This document shows positions 1 through 12,464 of a stretch of 64,000 bases of DNA, in pieces (within the stretch, counting starts at the first letter, position 1; the number at the start of each line of letters is the position of its first letter). A program made the translations under genes and the position numbers. The notes beneath the pieces were generated by a model. It had not been told where the DNA came from and searched no databases. It saw nothing but the letters and a program-made list of their open reading frames with translations. Source of the stretch: Conchocele bisecta (Eukaryota; Mollusca; Bivalvia; Lucinida; Thyasiridae); assembly GCA_029237695.1 (NCBI GenBank), contig CM055279.1:18749686-18813685 (forward strand), read 5' to 3'.

Positions 1-376
1 ATGGACAGTCGATTTTTAATTTGTTTAAAACTCCCCAGGGGTGTCCGACAAACCACTAGACACCATGTCCCGGTCATCAACCAGCACAGCTTACAAGTCC
101 GTAATTCTCAAATGTTGTCCATTTGTACTAAATACTATACATTGCATCAGAATTAAAATAGTTTAAATTACATACATTAAACTTATTCTGCAATAAATGT
201 GCCTTTTGTTGTCAAAAATACTGGCGTTAATGTATCTGTCCCGCGAAATCGAATCATTTCCGTTACGCTGAACAATAAATATAAAATCAGAGTAACCACC
301 CTTTCCTACTTTCAGCTACTAATGCAATGAACACTGTTGATGGGCAAAATGTGTGGATAGAGACACTTACAACTGG

Positions 377-727
377 CCATTGCATATTTTGTGAGTGATG
401 GTAGAAAAGCTCAGATATCTAGCGTCTTGTGTAGCCTGCTGAAATAATATTTATAGGACGTTGTCGTCCTATATATCTGAGATGTATTGCACCAAATTTT
501 ATTAAATTTTCTGCCATAGTATTGGCTGCACGATCCAAACGCTCCAGGTGGTGAAACTGTCTGATAGCATGTACAAACTGAAATGGTGGAGATGGCAACT
601 CAATGTTCTCTATAATATATTCTAAGAAGAACAAGGTCAGATATACTTTATATAGCTATTCAGTCACATGTATGATTCTACTACATTTGAAACAAAATAT
701 CATATTCTATATAGTCGGTCCTTAACG
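377..727. repeat. Segment duplicated near the XKR 3' end (copy 1)
   Basis: This stretch is nearly identical, in the same orientation, to 8544-8883, which lies immediately downstream of the XK-related stop codon. Similarity starts at CCATTGCATATTTTGTGAG and ends abruptly at CCTTAACG. Copy 1 has a few substitutions and a length difference around 560-590. It has no convincing coding content. It is either a dispersed repeat or a duplicated piece of the XKR 3' untranslated region; the sequence alone does not decide. Confidence 0.85.
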
Positions 728-729
728 TA

Positions 730-1099
730 AGTCGATCTTGATAACTTCTCAGCTGTGCAAGTGGACATTAGACTCTCAAACTTGGGTTTGGTGATTATTG
801 TGCATTTGGCGAGCACAAACTAGGGTTTGGAGCCTAAACTAGGGTTTAAGCTCCAAACCATGGTTTAAGGAATTATTGTGCATTTGGCTTGCCATACATG
901 TACTGATGCTGACTTCACGGGTTTGCAGGGTTGATATTAGCGAAAATTATATGTTTTCAGTAAATAACAGTACTCTGTGCGTTTCCACGTGAAAATATAC
1001 TAGAAGCTGACGCATGACTTTCACAAGTTTGATTAAGGTATTTCGACGATTGGTGATTTTAGCGAAAATAGCATGTCTTCAGTAAATATCATCATTTGG
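730..1099. other. Non-coding A+T-rich stretch with short direct repeats
   Basis: No gene is supported. ATTATTGTGCATTTGGC occurs twice about 75 bp apart (near 795 and 872). A block beginning TTAGCGAAAAT occurs near 936 and again near 1059. These look like small local duplications. Confidence 0.6.
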
Positions 1100-1305
1100 G
1101 ACACGCCATGTGATTTTGTACCTCCGGACATCTGCATAATTTCATAAAAAATTACAATATTTTCCGTACATGCGGACAAAAGCGGAATAATACTCTGACA
1201 ATTTTGTCAACTTTTGTCTTTATTTACGAAAAATATTTTAAATTTTGTAAACGTAATTAATGAAATTACGTAGATGTCGGAAGGTACAAAATCACATGGC
1301 GTGTC
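1100..1305. repeat. Foldback element with about 50-bp inverted arms
   Basis: GACACGCCATGTGATTTTGT near 1100 is matched in reverse complement by ACAAAATCACATGGCGTGTC ending at 1305. The match continues inward, with imperfections, through the ATCTGCATAATTTCAT region. The sequence can fold into a long hairpin, which is typical of a small non-autonomous DNA element. The 96-codon open frame starting at 1274 overlaps one arm and is not credible. Confidence 0.75.
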
Positions 1306-1518
1306 TCATATCAGGTTTATCGGTTTGGCTTCGAATGGTATGCCGAGGAATTCCTACAGGTTACCTAGCCTCACCAGTAGCCGATTTCACCAACATTGCA
1401 AAGTATACTTTTCTAGTAAAGTATACTTTGAGGGAATAATCACTTCTTTTTTCCTGAAATGCATTATTTCATATAGAACTAACAACTGCATATATTTGAT
1501 GATTAAAAGTATGCAAAA

Positions 1519-1589
1519 TTATTATACTGAATTTATTACATTAGCACAGCCAAATTGGCTGTGAGAATGTAATAAATTCAGTATAATAA
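1519..1589. repeat. 71-bp near-perfect palindrome
   Basis: Two 35-nt arms (1519-1553 and 1555-1589) are reverse complements around a single central A, with only two mismatched positions next to the AGCCAA/TTGGCT core. Nothing coding overlaps it. It is a cruciform candidate or the remnant of an inverted insertion. Confidence 0.85.
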
Positions 1590-1802
1590 AAATAAATAAA
1601 TTTGTCTCAATTTTGGGAGGTTTCATGTGAACACATACATTGTTGCACGAGTTTTTAATGTTGACTAACATATTTAGAGATGCTCAATACATGTGTAAAA
1701 ACATATTTACACGTGTAGAACAAGCCATGCATTAGTTTACCCTGAAAAAATATAATCTGTGTTTCTGGTATGACAGTAAATATAAGGTTCTACATTGACC
1801 AG

Positions 1803-2866
1803 CCGTGTGTAAACGTTTGCCATGGCACGAGGGAACTGTTTTAACACCAATGCCGTAAGCTGCGGGTTCAAACACAGGTGACCGTATCCGGATAAGATTT
1901 CCATCAAGATCAGTTCCAAAAAAAAAAATCCCATTTATCTATATCTTTACAAGGTTTATTAGATTGACATTTTTCCTGGACATCATTGAGGTGACATTTG
2001 TTTTTATTTATAATCACCGATTCTGACGAATAAATTACTGAATACCCCAATAATACAGTTTAAATCAACTTAATTGAATACTATGCACAATATGTGACAT
2101 GAAAAACTATAATTCACGTTACATTTCCAACCTATATTCCGAGTTTAACATTGTTTTTCCTTTCCATCCACTAAAATTTAGCTCTAACCGCCATGTTGCT
2201 TTCGATGCATTCGGAAAATACCCCGACTATCTATCGACGGTTTTCATTGGCTGGAAAATGTCGGGTGTTTCGGCCAGCCAATAAAAACCATTGACACAAA
2301 CCTGAGCTCTCCGTCCGTCTTCGTAAACAACATGGCGATCTTCATGCCGAAAATGAACAAAATAACTAAATTTCAGCGTGAAGCATTTACATGCAGCTTA
2401 GATAGCATGTTTTATTGATGGTAAGAGTCAATACATATTCTTGGTCATTGATTGTAGGCTGTCTGGATGTTCAGACATCGACAGAATGTAATATTTGTTC
2501 CGAAACGTTGGAATTTTTCTCGAACAAATGTCACCTAAGTGATGTCCACGTGATGTCGTTTTACATTTTATGAAATTTCTCGTTAATGAACGGGTCGAAT
2601 TTAGACATATTTCTCAGATTAGTAGTTTAATATGTATCCTTTATGACCGTCATAATTTAATTAAGATGTTGCACTGTGTTTTACTGATTACATAACTTTG
2701 AAAAATGTCGATATTTGAGGTAATCAACCTTGTAAAGATATAGCTAAATGGGATTATTTATTTTTTGGGACTAATCTTGATGAGAATCTTATCCCGATAC
2801 TGTCACCTGTGGGTTCAAACAGTTCCCGAGTGCCACGGCGAAAGTTTATACACGTCTGGTCATAGT
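1803..2866. repeat. Inverted pair of a ~150-bp repeat
   Basis: The block 1803-1960 (GGGTTCAAACACAGGTGACC, then CGGATAAGATTTCCATCAAG, an A-run and CTTTACAAGG) reappears in reverse complement at about 2731-2866. The arms are roughly 80% similar and flank about 770 bp without a supported gene. They may be the terminal inverted repeats of one element or two opposed insertions. GGGTTCAAAC resembles a tRNA B-box, so a SINE origin is also possible. Confidence 0.65.
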
Positions 2867-3926
2867 CTAATTTTAATAGTTTAGTTACGTCTCATCACAT
2901 GTGTACATATTAACAAGTATCATAAAAGTATTACAATGCAGATTCGATTTAGAGTGCTCAGGGGTGGTACCCATTACCAGGGACTAATATTTTGGTGGTT
3001 ATACGGCTCTGTTTATGTGTTGCATGAATGGCATTTAGAGTTGTATAACACTTATGAAGGTGACGATATTCATGAAACCTGCATGGACTAAATTAGTGTT
3101 CATCAATACAAAACTATAGTATACGTAGCTACAACAATGTAATCTTATACTTACACTGCATTCAGAAATGTAGAACAATTCCGAGCATGATATTTTCATA
3201 TTGTATGCTCTTTTTATATAAGTCAGTTAGCGAGTTGAAACAGATACTGATTATTGTAAGTAGTTTAATCATTTCAGTAATGATGAGCTGCCTCATAATG
3301 AAGGTCACCAGACTGGGTTGTGTGTTTATTTACAAAATCACAGCATGTTTATATAAGTGTACAATAGAAAGCAGTAAGCCATATGGACAGTAGACTGATG
3401 GCAAATGATGTCAACATGTTAATACTATAAAATGCGCGTGACAGGACAACATTTTTAGCGAACACTTAACCATTATATATGTTTTTTATGAACTTCTAGT
3501 ATATAAGTAAGAACATATTCAGAATGCTCTATATGCAGAGAGAGCTGATTGTAGGCTTGGCTACGTTCTTCTATGATATCCGTTACAGCGGAGAATGTAT
3601 ACAATGCATGCTTATATGTCATTCCATGCGCTAATTGTGTCCATTATCTGTCACCATGTTTGTATTTTCTTATTGCGTGTCCGTTTGTTATGAAGAATAA
3701 AAAATATAGCATGGTTTATGCAATAAACTATTATTGCGCATAGTCGGATGGCACAACAGACTGCTGTTTGCCAGTATCCATTAGGAAATATACATGATCT
3801 GAGACTGTTGTGGATAAGTGCTGGTCTGTATGCTTTGTTAGCTAGAGATCATTGTAATGCATGTGTTATGTGAAAGTTGATATTTTGATAAAATTGGTAA
3901 TATTATATAGTACTACACGAAATAAG
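2867..3926. other. Gene-free stretch before the first gap
   Basis: Both strands show only short A+T-rich open frames without recognisable protein features. I see no structured repeat here. Confidence 0.6.
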
Positions 3927-4426
3927 NNNNNNNNNNNNNNNNNNNNNNNNNNNNNNNNNNNNNNNNNNNNNNNNNNNNNNNNNNNNNNNNNNNNNNNNNN
4001 NNNNNNNNNNNNNNNNNNNNNNNNNNNNNNNNNNNNNNNNNNNNNNNNNNNNNNNNNNNNNNNNNNNNNNNNNNNNNNNNNNNNNNNNNNNNNNNNNNNN
4101 NNNNNNNNNNNNNNNNNNNNNNNNNNNNNNNNNNNNNNNNNNNNNNNNNNNNNNNNNNNNNNNNNNNNNNNNNNNNNNNNNNNNNNNNNNNNNNNNNNNN
4201 NNNNNNNNNNNNNNNNNNNNNNNNNNNNNNNNNNNNNNNNNNNNNNNNNNNNNNNNNNNNNNNNNNNNNNNNNNNNNNNNNNNNNNNNNNNNNNNNNNNN
4301 NNNNNNNNNNNNNNNNNNNNNNNNNNNNNNNNNNNNNNNNNNNNNNNNNNNNNNNNNNNNNNNNNNNNNNNNNNNNNNNNNNNNNNNNNNNNNNNNNNNN
4401 NNNNNNNNNNNNNNNNNNNNNNNNNN
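3927..4426. other. Assembly gap (500 N)
   Basis: Exactly 500 N. The 13 bases directly before the gap (3914-3926, TACACGAAATAAG) are identical to the 13 bases directly after it (4427-4439), so the two contigs may simply overlap. Open frames running through the Ns are meaningless. Confidence 0.99.
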
Positions 4427-4439
4427 TACACGAAATAAG

Positions 4440-5372
4440 CTACTATGGTGTCTGGTTAACAGTTCGTACATATCCTTTTACTCGACATTGAACTTATCAT
4501 TTCATAATTCATGTGCTTTAATACTTTTCTTTTAAATTAATGACAATGGACAAACATATTCATGACCATTACATGTATATGGTATTTATTTTGTTCTTTT
4601 GATAAATACAATACTACATAATTCTTAATTTTCATGACCTTGAACTGGCATTCCACTTAACAAAAGTAAATACAAAATTAATACATTACATAACCATGAT
4701 AACTAGACATTATGTTTGTAAAACATTGATATGCCCCCGTGGCATAATGGACTGGAGAAACTCTTCCAAACGTTGACTGTTCAACGTAAATGTACACGGA
4801 CGGACGGACGTATGGACGTACGGAACCCCTTGTTATCGCATAAGTGGCATAAATACATTTCCGAATATATTTGCTTCAGAAATACATGTATTTAGAAGGT
4901 TTATAAATGCGGATTTATGACAAAGAACACGATAATATGCCGTTTGATTGTTGAATTTAAACGTATTAACATCCGCGACCTACTATGATATTGACATGTA
5001 ATGACTGCTATTCTATTCCAAGCATACATTTATTATCAATATCACTTAAAATATTGACACGTTTTGTATGCCAAATATATTGATGAATATGTTTTAATGT
5101 GCGTGTATATTGTCCACATACGTGGCCGCATTTGATTTATTTTATACATTGCAGAAAGAAAAGTGTCTCCTGTATATACGGACAATAACTGAACATCCAG
5201 ACACGCTAACAACACATATGGTAAATGCTTAACAGGCCCGTACGCAGAGGGTGTGCAACGGGTGCGTACTCGCCCCCCCCCCCACCCCCCATAACCATTT
5301 TACTCTTAACCCGCATGCCTGTATAGTGGTATTGGCAAACAGTGTAGATCCAGATGAGCCGGCTCGTAACGA
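4440..5372. other. Gene-free stretch with mollusc-type repeat fragments
   Basis: No gene is supported. Near 4733-4830 there is ATGCCCCCGTGGCATAATGG followed by a CGGACGGACGG run, and near 5236-5300 a GGCCCGTACGCAG block followed by long C runs. Both resemble ends of dispersed elements; the family names are not known to me. Confidence 0.5.
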
Positions 5373-6150
5373 TCCAAGATTAGTATACATGTTGTTTTCA
5401 TATGGAGTGTACGTGGGAGCAGTTACGTTTGGCGGCCATGTTGGATTTTTACCATTTAAAAGTGAATTGAAATGTCATGTTGATCACTTATCTCGATAAG
5501 TCAATTAAATCCACTGTATGCTGTTAATGTATGCTAATACCTCCTGTGGAAACAACTATATGACACACTATAACTGTTTGGCAGCCATTTTGGATTTATG
5601 CAAATTTCTCAAAACGATAAAAGATGACATTGTGACATCATTCGGGTTCTTGATGTTGATGTCCTGGGCAATCAAAATCGCCAATAAAAAAACTATTTTA
5701 TTCCAAATAAAGTTAAGCTCCTGTATGGAACGTGCCATACTGTACACTTGGCTGCCAGACTATCTGAAATTTAAGCTGGAAACCCCCACATACGTCAATC
5801 GATTTCATTGGTCGGTTACTTTGCAGATTTCCGATATTGTACCTCGGAAATAAAATGGCGCCGGTGATAAACTGAAAGGGTTATGCACGCTGTTTTGCAA
5901 AGAAATGTTGAGAAATAACTAGTAAGGAAAGTAGTTGCATATAAATTATGAATGAAATTTGGTGTATTAATATTATTTGAACGTATTGTCAGATGATTTC
6001 GGTATCGTACAGTTCACGAAATGTCAAAATTATGCTCGTATTCGTATCGAATATTCGAGTTTAGATTTCGCAATGTGACCCAATGGGATGGAAGGCAGTC
6101 TCTATAGCAAAGTAAATAATAAATGACAAAAGTCAGATAATGCACATTTA
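5373..6150 (+). repeat. Copy of the right arm of the 58-61 kb inverted element
   Basis: About 780 bp matches 60535-61322 in the same orientation at an estimated 90% or better by eye. The match starts at TCCAAGATTAGTATACATG and fades after AATAATAAATGA. It contains GGCGGCCATGTTGGA and GGCAGCCATTTTGGA about 140 bp apart. The two open frames here (5251-5499, 5518-5853) have a partly conserved counterpart at 60726-60947, but I see no domain and treat them as non-coding. Confidence 0.85.
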
Positions 6151-7473
6151 CATTTGTTTTCTTAAATCCAAATTTTGCTAAACCTTTCATAGTTGTATTA
6201 TCTATGTTTGTGTGAAATATTGCAATTATTTGTTCATTGGTATTTCTAAAATATCGCCCGACTGTTCATGACTGATGTTACTGCTACATATACACGATGT
6301 ATTTGATAGACATGATAAACAATGATAACGAGGTGGAAAATAATGCATGTTATTGACCAGTGATCTAGCGTAGAAATATGTAGAATGCACATGATTTACA
6401 CTTATTTATTGAAAATACATATTTATTGTAAGATACGTTTTGCCTGTAAAGCCACTTAAGATACTACTACTACAACTTTAACTTGTATACGTATCACTAT
6501 TGCGCATGGAAAGCGAGACTATACTGTCGTAGGGAGTCTCTGAAATACGAGAGTCATCATATTCTACCTCCTGCCTTCAAATCCCTGCGGGAACGATTAA
6601 AATGTCAAACTAACTTTATCACTATGGTCATAGCATGGTTTCTACCACGATACTTGTACTATCAGACAGAATGGGGTTGTTTATGTGTAGACCGAGACCA
6701 GCCAGTGCCACATACCAGTCGGACCAGTCTATACACTTCCCCAGCTTCACTGTCAATCAGCCAGCCCGGTTATCATATCGTGTATCACACACGGGTCCTC
6801 CGAATAAGAAAATGGACAATACTACAGTTGGATCAGTTTGCAGATATTGATTCTCTTGCATGTTAGATACATTAGAAGGCAGTGCAGATCCTGATCAGCC
6901 TGCGTGGTTTGAAAGCTGCCCATGCGACCATACATATAATTATATGCGCAGTCTGACCAGCACCTACCACGTTTATCAATCAGTGAAACACCGTGCATCC
7001 AACATGCCTCCAACAAGCAGTACAGTTCCATGTCAGCATGGTCCGGATGCAGGTGTGTGATTGCAAACCAGGAGATAGACAGGGACCGCAAATTGATAGC
7101 TGCATACAAAATTCCCATTTGGATATATATACAGCATTTGTCCAGTAAACCCAATAATCATCAGACGTTGCGAAAACAGTTATTTTATAATAAATAACTA
7201 ATCATGTAGTGGAATCGGACTTTTATTTCAATATATATTTTCCTTGTATGAGCTCGAAAACTTATAATTTGTGACAGAGTTTTGTTGTGAAATCTGAGGT
7301 AGCGTCTGATATACAGTAGCATTAAAGGTGTTTAATAAATTAAATTAAATCGTTACTTTATGTAAAATCTTTTTTTTTTATTTCATGCGTCATAGTTTTC
7401 AGCAGAGTATTAAGTTAAATTCTTCAGAAAAATAATCCACCATGCCTCCTCCCTAACCCGATATTTATGTCTT
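6151..7473. other. Gene-free stretch with dispersed-repeat fragments
   Basis: Open frames at 6483-7154 on both strands overlap one another and have no domain character. The phrase GCAGATCCTGATCAGCCTGCG near 6882 resembles a motif seen in bivalve dispersed repeats (from memory, not checked). Confidence 0.45.
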
Positions 7474-7971
7474 TAAAGGTACATGCCCACTCAGTAGGCA
7501 CATACTGTTCTGAATAGGAATTAAATAAGTCAATAATTGTGTCACTATTCCACCAGGACTAAAAATTACGAGATCCCGCTATACAGATATAATCATTTAG
7601 TAATATGTATTTTACTGATAGTGACTTTCGGTGGTATCAGGCTATTTTCATATGCAAATGAGGCATGGTATTTGTTTAATTATCTATACTAATTAAATGC
7701 GTCAATAATATTTTCGACAGATTATAATTTATGATCATTGCACATCAAAAAATAAATAGACAGAATAAATAGTATTTTCCGTTAACAGTTTAAGGAAACA
7801 CGGTTAACGCCCGTGATATTAGTGTGAAAATTTATGTCTGCTATAATATGTATACTAATGCAATCAATACGTGGGGTAATGGTCAATGAATGTTTATTTT
7901 GCCAGAAAGTCTCAAATTATGTCTCTGATATAAAGAACATCGTGTGCCTACTGAGTGCTCATGTACATTTA
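7474..7971. mobile_element. MITE-like element, copy A, with TTAAAGGTACATG termini
   Basis: The left end TTAAAGGTACATGCCCACTC with AGTAGGCACA is mirrored at the right end (GTGCCTACTGAGT, ATGTACATTTAA). Arms are about 38 bp and total length is about 498 bp. Copy B at 39761-40092 carries the same ends and a shortened, inverted interior. Partial copies lie near 29880-30180 and 62455-62700. TTAA at both borders suggests a TTAA-type target site, but the flanks were not resolved further. Confidence 0.75.
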
Positions 7972-8543
7972 AGGACCAGTGGGGCCCCTGAGCATTCAAT
8001 GATTCATGTATAATTGCTCCGTAAATGTGATATATACATAACATATACGTGAGTATATTATTCTTACTATATCGCACACAGTGCATGAAGTTGCCATGTC
8101 GGCCATCTTAGTGTGTACAAGCCATCGGCCAGTTTTACCTCTTATTGCGATTGACACATACCACTAATACTATGACAAACACATGAATAAAATTGTGTGT
8201 AACATCATAGTATACATCAGACTACAGCGTGCTATGCCTTGTTTTCATCAAATTTATATACAAACTCTGATATATGAAGGGTGTGTTGACCCTTTGTTAA
8301 AATGTTTGAGAATTCAGTAAAGACTGTGTAACAGTAAGAACAATACACGGTGCTGTAGATCTAAAGATCTGTATTACAATAAATAATATATTGAATACAG
8401 TGACTTGTAAGCAGTTATCTGAGTGTAATCACACTACTGTCCACTTACCTGCTATGCGAGTAAGTACGGTTTTTACCTGTGTCAGATGTACTTCTAATAA
8501 TAGACAGTGTATCAGTTTGACATTTTACACATTGAATAACTCT
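7972..8543. other. Gene-free stretch downstream of the XKR gene
   Basis: Only short A+T-rich open frames occur; no protein family and no structured repeat was recognised. Confidence 0.5.
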
Positions 8544-8883
8544 CCATTGCATATTTTGTGAGTGATGGTAGAAAGCTCAGATATCTAGCGTCTTGTGTAG
8601 CCTGCTGAAATAATATTTATAGGACGTTGTCGTCCTATATATCTGAGATGTATTGCACCAAATTTTATTAAATTTGCTGCCATAGTATTGGCAGCACGAT
8701 CCAAACGCTCCAGGTGGTGAAACTGTCCGGTGGTGGAGATGGTGGAGATGGCAACTCAATGCTCTGTATAATATACTCTAAGAAGAACAGGGTCAGCTAT
8801 ACTTTATATAGATATTCAGTCACATGTATGATTCTACTACATTTGAAACAAAATATCATATTCTATATAGTCAGTCCTTAACG
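8544..8883. repeat. Segment duplicated near the XKR 3' end (copy 2)
   Basis: Near-identical partner of 377-727. It begins only about 33 bp past the XK-related stop codon, so in transcript sense it would be 3' untranslated sequence. Copy 2 carries a GGTGGTGGAGATGGTGGAG stretch where copy 1 has GATAGCATGTACAAACTG. Confidence 0.85.
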
Positions 8884-8916
8884 CATGGCGACTGCGCTAC
8901 ATACATAAATGTCTGG

Positions 8917-11900
8917 TTACCTTCTCGACTGCTTTCTAAGTCTACCAATCGTTGGGTGAAACACAGTGTAATATAGGGACAGTAAAGCAATGTGCAGAAT
9001 CGTACAGACGGGCACCATAATCAAACACAATTGCCTGTGTGTCCGACTATCCACAGCCTGGTATTCAACAAACCCTAAACGCCAAACCACTAATGCCGCC
9101 ATTATAACATTCTCCACATAAAACAAAACATAAAACACTGTCATGCGCACTCGCGATCTATCCTCGCGTAGATTTACGAAACTAAACAAGGAAACATATG
9201 CAAAGAAAACCGAGTATAAAATCCGTCCCAATTTTGATGTGGCAGTTCCTATTAAGGACGGATTCTGACAGACAATTATAATGACCATCAAAACAAAATG
9301 GCTTCCCAACAGAACTCCTGGTATCCAAGCAGTAAAATACGTCATGAACAAAGCAAAGCATATAAATCGCACAGCTAAAGACGGCAAAAATGATAAAAAT
9401 AAAGCTGCACATCCAAGCGTAGTGAAGTCGCGTTTGTTGGGTAAAGCTTCTTGGTGACACCGGTAGTAGGATGTATACGTCCAGGCGATACTGAGCCACG
9501 AAAACAGGAGGCTCACAACTGAAAATATGTTATGACACAATGATTATGAACAGGCAAGTAAAGAGGTGAAATATTATTTCCTGTATACATTAAATACGTA
9601 GGCACAAACTAACGAAGCAAAGAGGTGAGTACTGAGTTAAAGTTATTACCCTGTCTGCCAACGGTATGTGTTGCAGTATTGTTTTTATTATGAGATCCAC
9701 GATAATCGTTGAACATGATTACGCAAAAAATCCACTACTACATGTACATTGCAAGTGCAGCTTTATTTTACTGAAATATGTATACTACAATGTGGTCAGC
9801 ATAAACATACGATTCATTTTACATGAAGATATTACTATACGAAATGACGCCGTAACTTGCCTACTGTCTGTTTCACGAAACCTGCCCAAATTGTACGGCC
9901 ATATAAACAATGCAAACACAATATTTTTTTCGATAATATTAAATTTTATCAAATTTAATTATGGGACTTCTTTTTATTTCGTGAAATTTGGTAAAATATT
10001 GATTTTATTACGAAAAATGAGTTGTATATGTGAATTTAACATGGCGAAAAAAGAGGTGGAGAACCTTGAGGATGAGTCGAAAAACAACAAAAAAATGTAA
10101 ATTGATTCTGAAAGCTTGGAAATGATATAACTCAGAACGCAAAAGTTACATTATGAAAATCGGTCCACAATTTCTAAAATTAGAAAAATGTCCCCATGTT
10201 AAATCCCCATAAACATCTTCACTCTGTGAAATTCACTCTTACATTTTGATAAATTGTAATGTACACCAAATGAGACAGTACACGAAATGAGGCTGTAATG
10301 TGCCTATGGGGTAATACTAGTCTATTGTCTGTTCCATGTGTTGCTGCCGACGAACATTTGGCTATTAAACACATTAAATATTTAAAAGCAAGTATTTTTT
10401 CATCAATAACAAAAAAGTCACCCTTCCCAGAAACATGGGGAGTCAATTTCCAAAACTTTTCGTTTGTTGATCCTGAAACCTGGCGCGATAGCTTGAAAAT
10501 GATGTAACTAAGAAAACAAATATTTTAAAACAATCTGTTTTATCCCCATGTATATCAAATTTATACATTTGAGTACGTTCTAAGCGACCTGAATTGATAA
10601 CCCTTTTTACGGAACACCCTGTACTTACATCTTACAAGCACGAACAGATCCAGACTAAACTTGTACATGAGGTAGAGTTGAACAAGCAGTTGTGGTGCAC
10701 ATTCGGCGAAAGCATTGATGAAGTCCAACATGTAGTAATCCCGCTTCTCTTCCAGAGCCCGTTTTCGGTGCCATTCGGCTTTTTCCGTTTTCCGTAAACT
10801 CTTCACGTAATGGCGGATGAACGAATACGCCCTGTGGAATGTAATAAGTCATCAAATACGCCCGAACGACAGCGGATACGCAGAAATGTGAAGCTGTCAC
10901 CAAGGAAAGAAACCTTAATATGAAATTGAAAATCTATAGCATTATTTCTTCCTCTTGTTGTGATAAACAGGAATACTAATTTAGGTAGAGATGTGTAAAG
11001 TAGCCATTATATATGATTGCATACAAAATGTAGAAAGTTAAAAAGTCTATATGTTTGTTAAAAAATGAGTTCGATATAAAAACACCAATGTGCGCATTTT
11101 ACTGGCTGAGTGTGCGTATTCGTATTCGTATTAGGCGCTCAAGTCTTGCCCGATGAACAAAATGAAGATGTGCAAATGACGTTGCTATTTGTGCGACAAA
11201 CCAATGATGTTTGAACGATGATGCCATCATGCTTTAAAGTTAACGTTAAATTAGGCAGATGATGTATGAGTGACTCAGTAAAATAGCGACAGTTGTTAGA
11301 ATATATTTGGTAATAAGACGCATCTACAAAGACCTCATGAGCCTAACTGTAATATGACATACACTGTATGTATGATAGTGTTATTGTTTGTTCTTAAACT
11401 ATTTTCTCCTCGGAGATTCTCAATTAGATACGAAACTAGTCAATTGGTTCTCGACGATCCTCCGAATTATTACGCGTTTCGTAGTCTCACGTGGTAAACT
11501 TGATATCAATACCATGGGCGTCGACAGCGGAAGTTCGATGGGTTAGTTCGAGCCCACTTTTTTGGAGTCAGCAGGATTTGTTTTTATATAAAAGAGGTCC
11601 GCTATAGCCATTTCAGTGCACGAATGAGCAGACATTAAAATATTCAATGCCCTACTAATAAATCACAATCAAGCGACGCCAAACGTAATGCAATATGCCA
11701 ATTTGCAAAAGTACGCTTCTTAAATTTACCCAAAATTATTTGCTCAGGAGTTTGCTGTTCAAATGTACCCGACTGTAGCCTTTGGCTTCTGGAAATCAAA
11801 AGCATTCCGGGGCTGTGAAACAACCGAAATATGTAAGGGTTCCAGGAGCAGCAACCTCTGGACCCCTTATATATTTCAGTTACTTTACCCCCCCCCCCCA

Positions 11901-12430
11901 CGCCACTCGCCAGCTCCTTTTTGTCCCATGTTAAAGGAAAATTGTTGTTTTGCAATCAAATCAATATTTGATGGAATTTCATAAAAACGGGGAGAGTGGC
12001 TTTTTTTTGTTATTGAAAGTGAACTTACATTTTAATATTGTGTAGATTTAATGTGTTTAATAGCCAATACTTCGTCGGCAGCAAAACGTGCGGCAGATAG
12101 TAATGTATATTGATACTCACTTTATCTGGTAAGTCTAGAAAACGCGTAGGAATTCCGAGGCTCGCCGAGATGGAACGCACATATATGATGGCACCCATTG
12201 GCTTTATTTACCTGATGACCCTGCCGAATGAAAGAAGTCCAAACACCAGCCGGGCTGCGATCCACACCCGATTATCGTCTTGGTAGCTCGATGATTTTCT
12301 ATCGAGGAAGATCCACGATATATCGACGATACCCATCAGTATGGACGGGGCGATAATGAAGGCTAATGTCACATAGAACAGAGTGTAATCGCCTGAAATA
12401 TTGATTTGATTGGTTGGCTGGCTGGCTTGT

Positions 12431-12464
<34 letters not shown>

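Noticed and set aside
3861..4535. Open frames of 170-224 codons around 4 kb
   Set aside because: They consist almost wholly of undetermined bases.
9666..10100. 144-codon plus-strand open frame
   Set aside because: It lies inside XKR intron 3, is A+T-biased (many I, N, F, K) and shows no domain.
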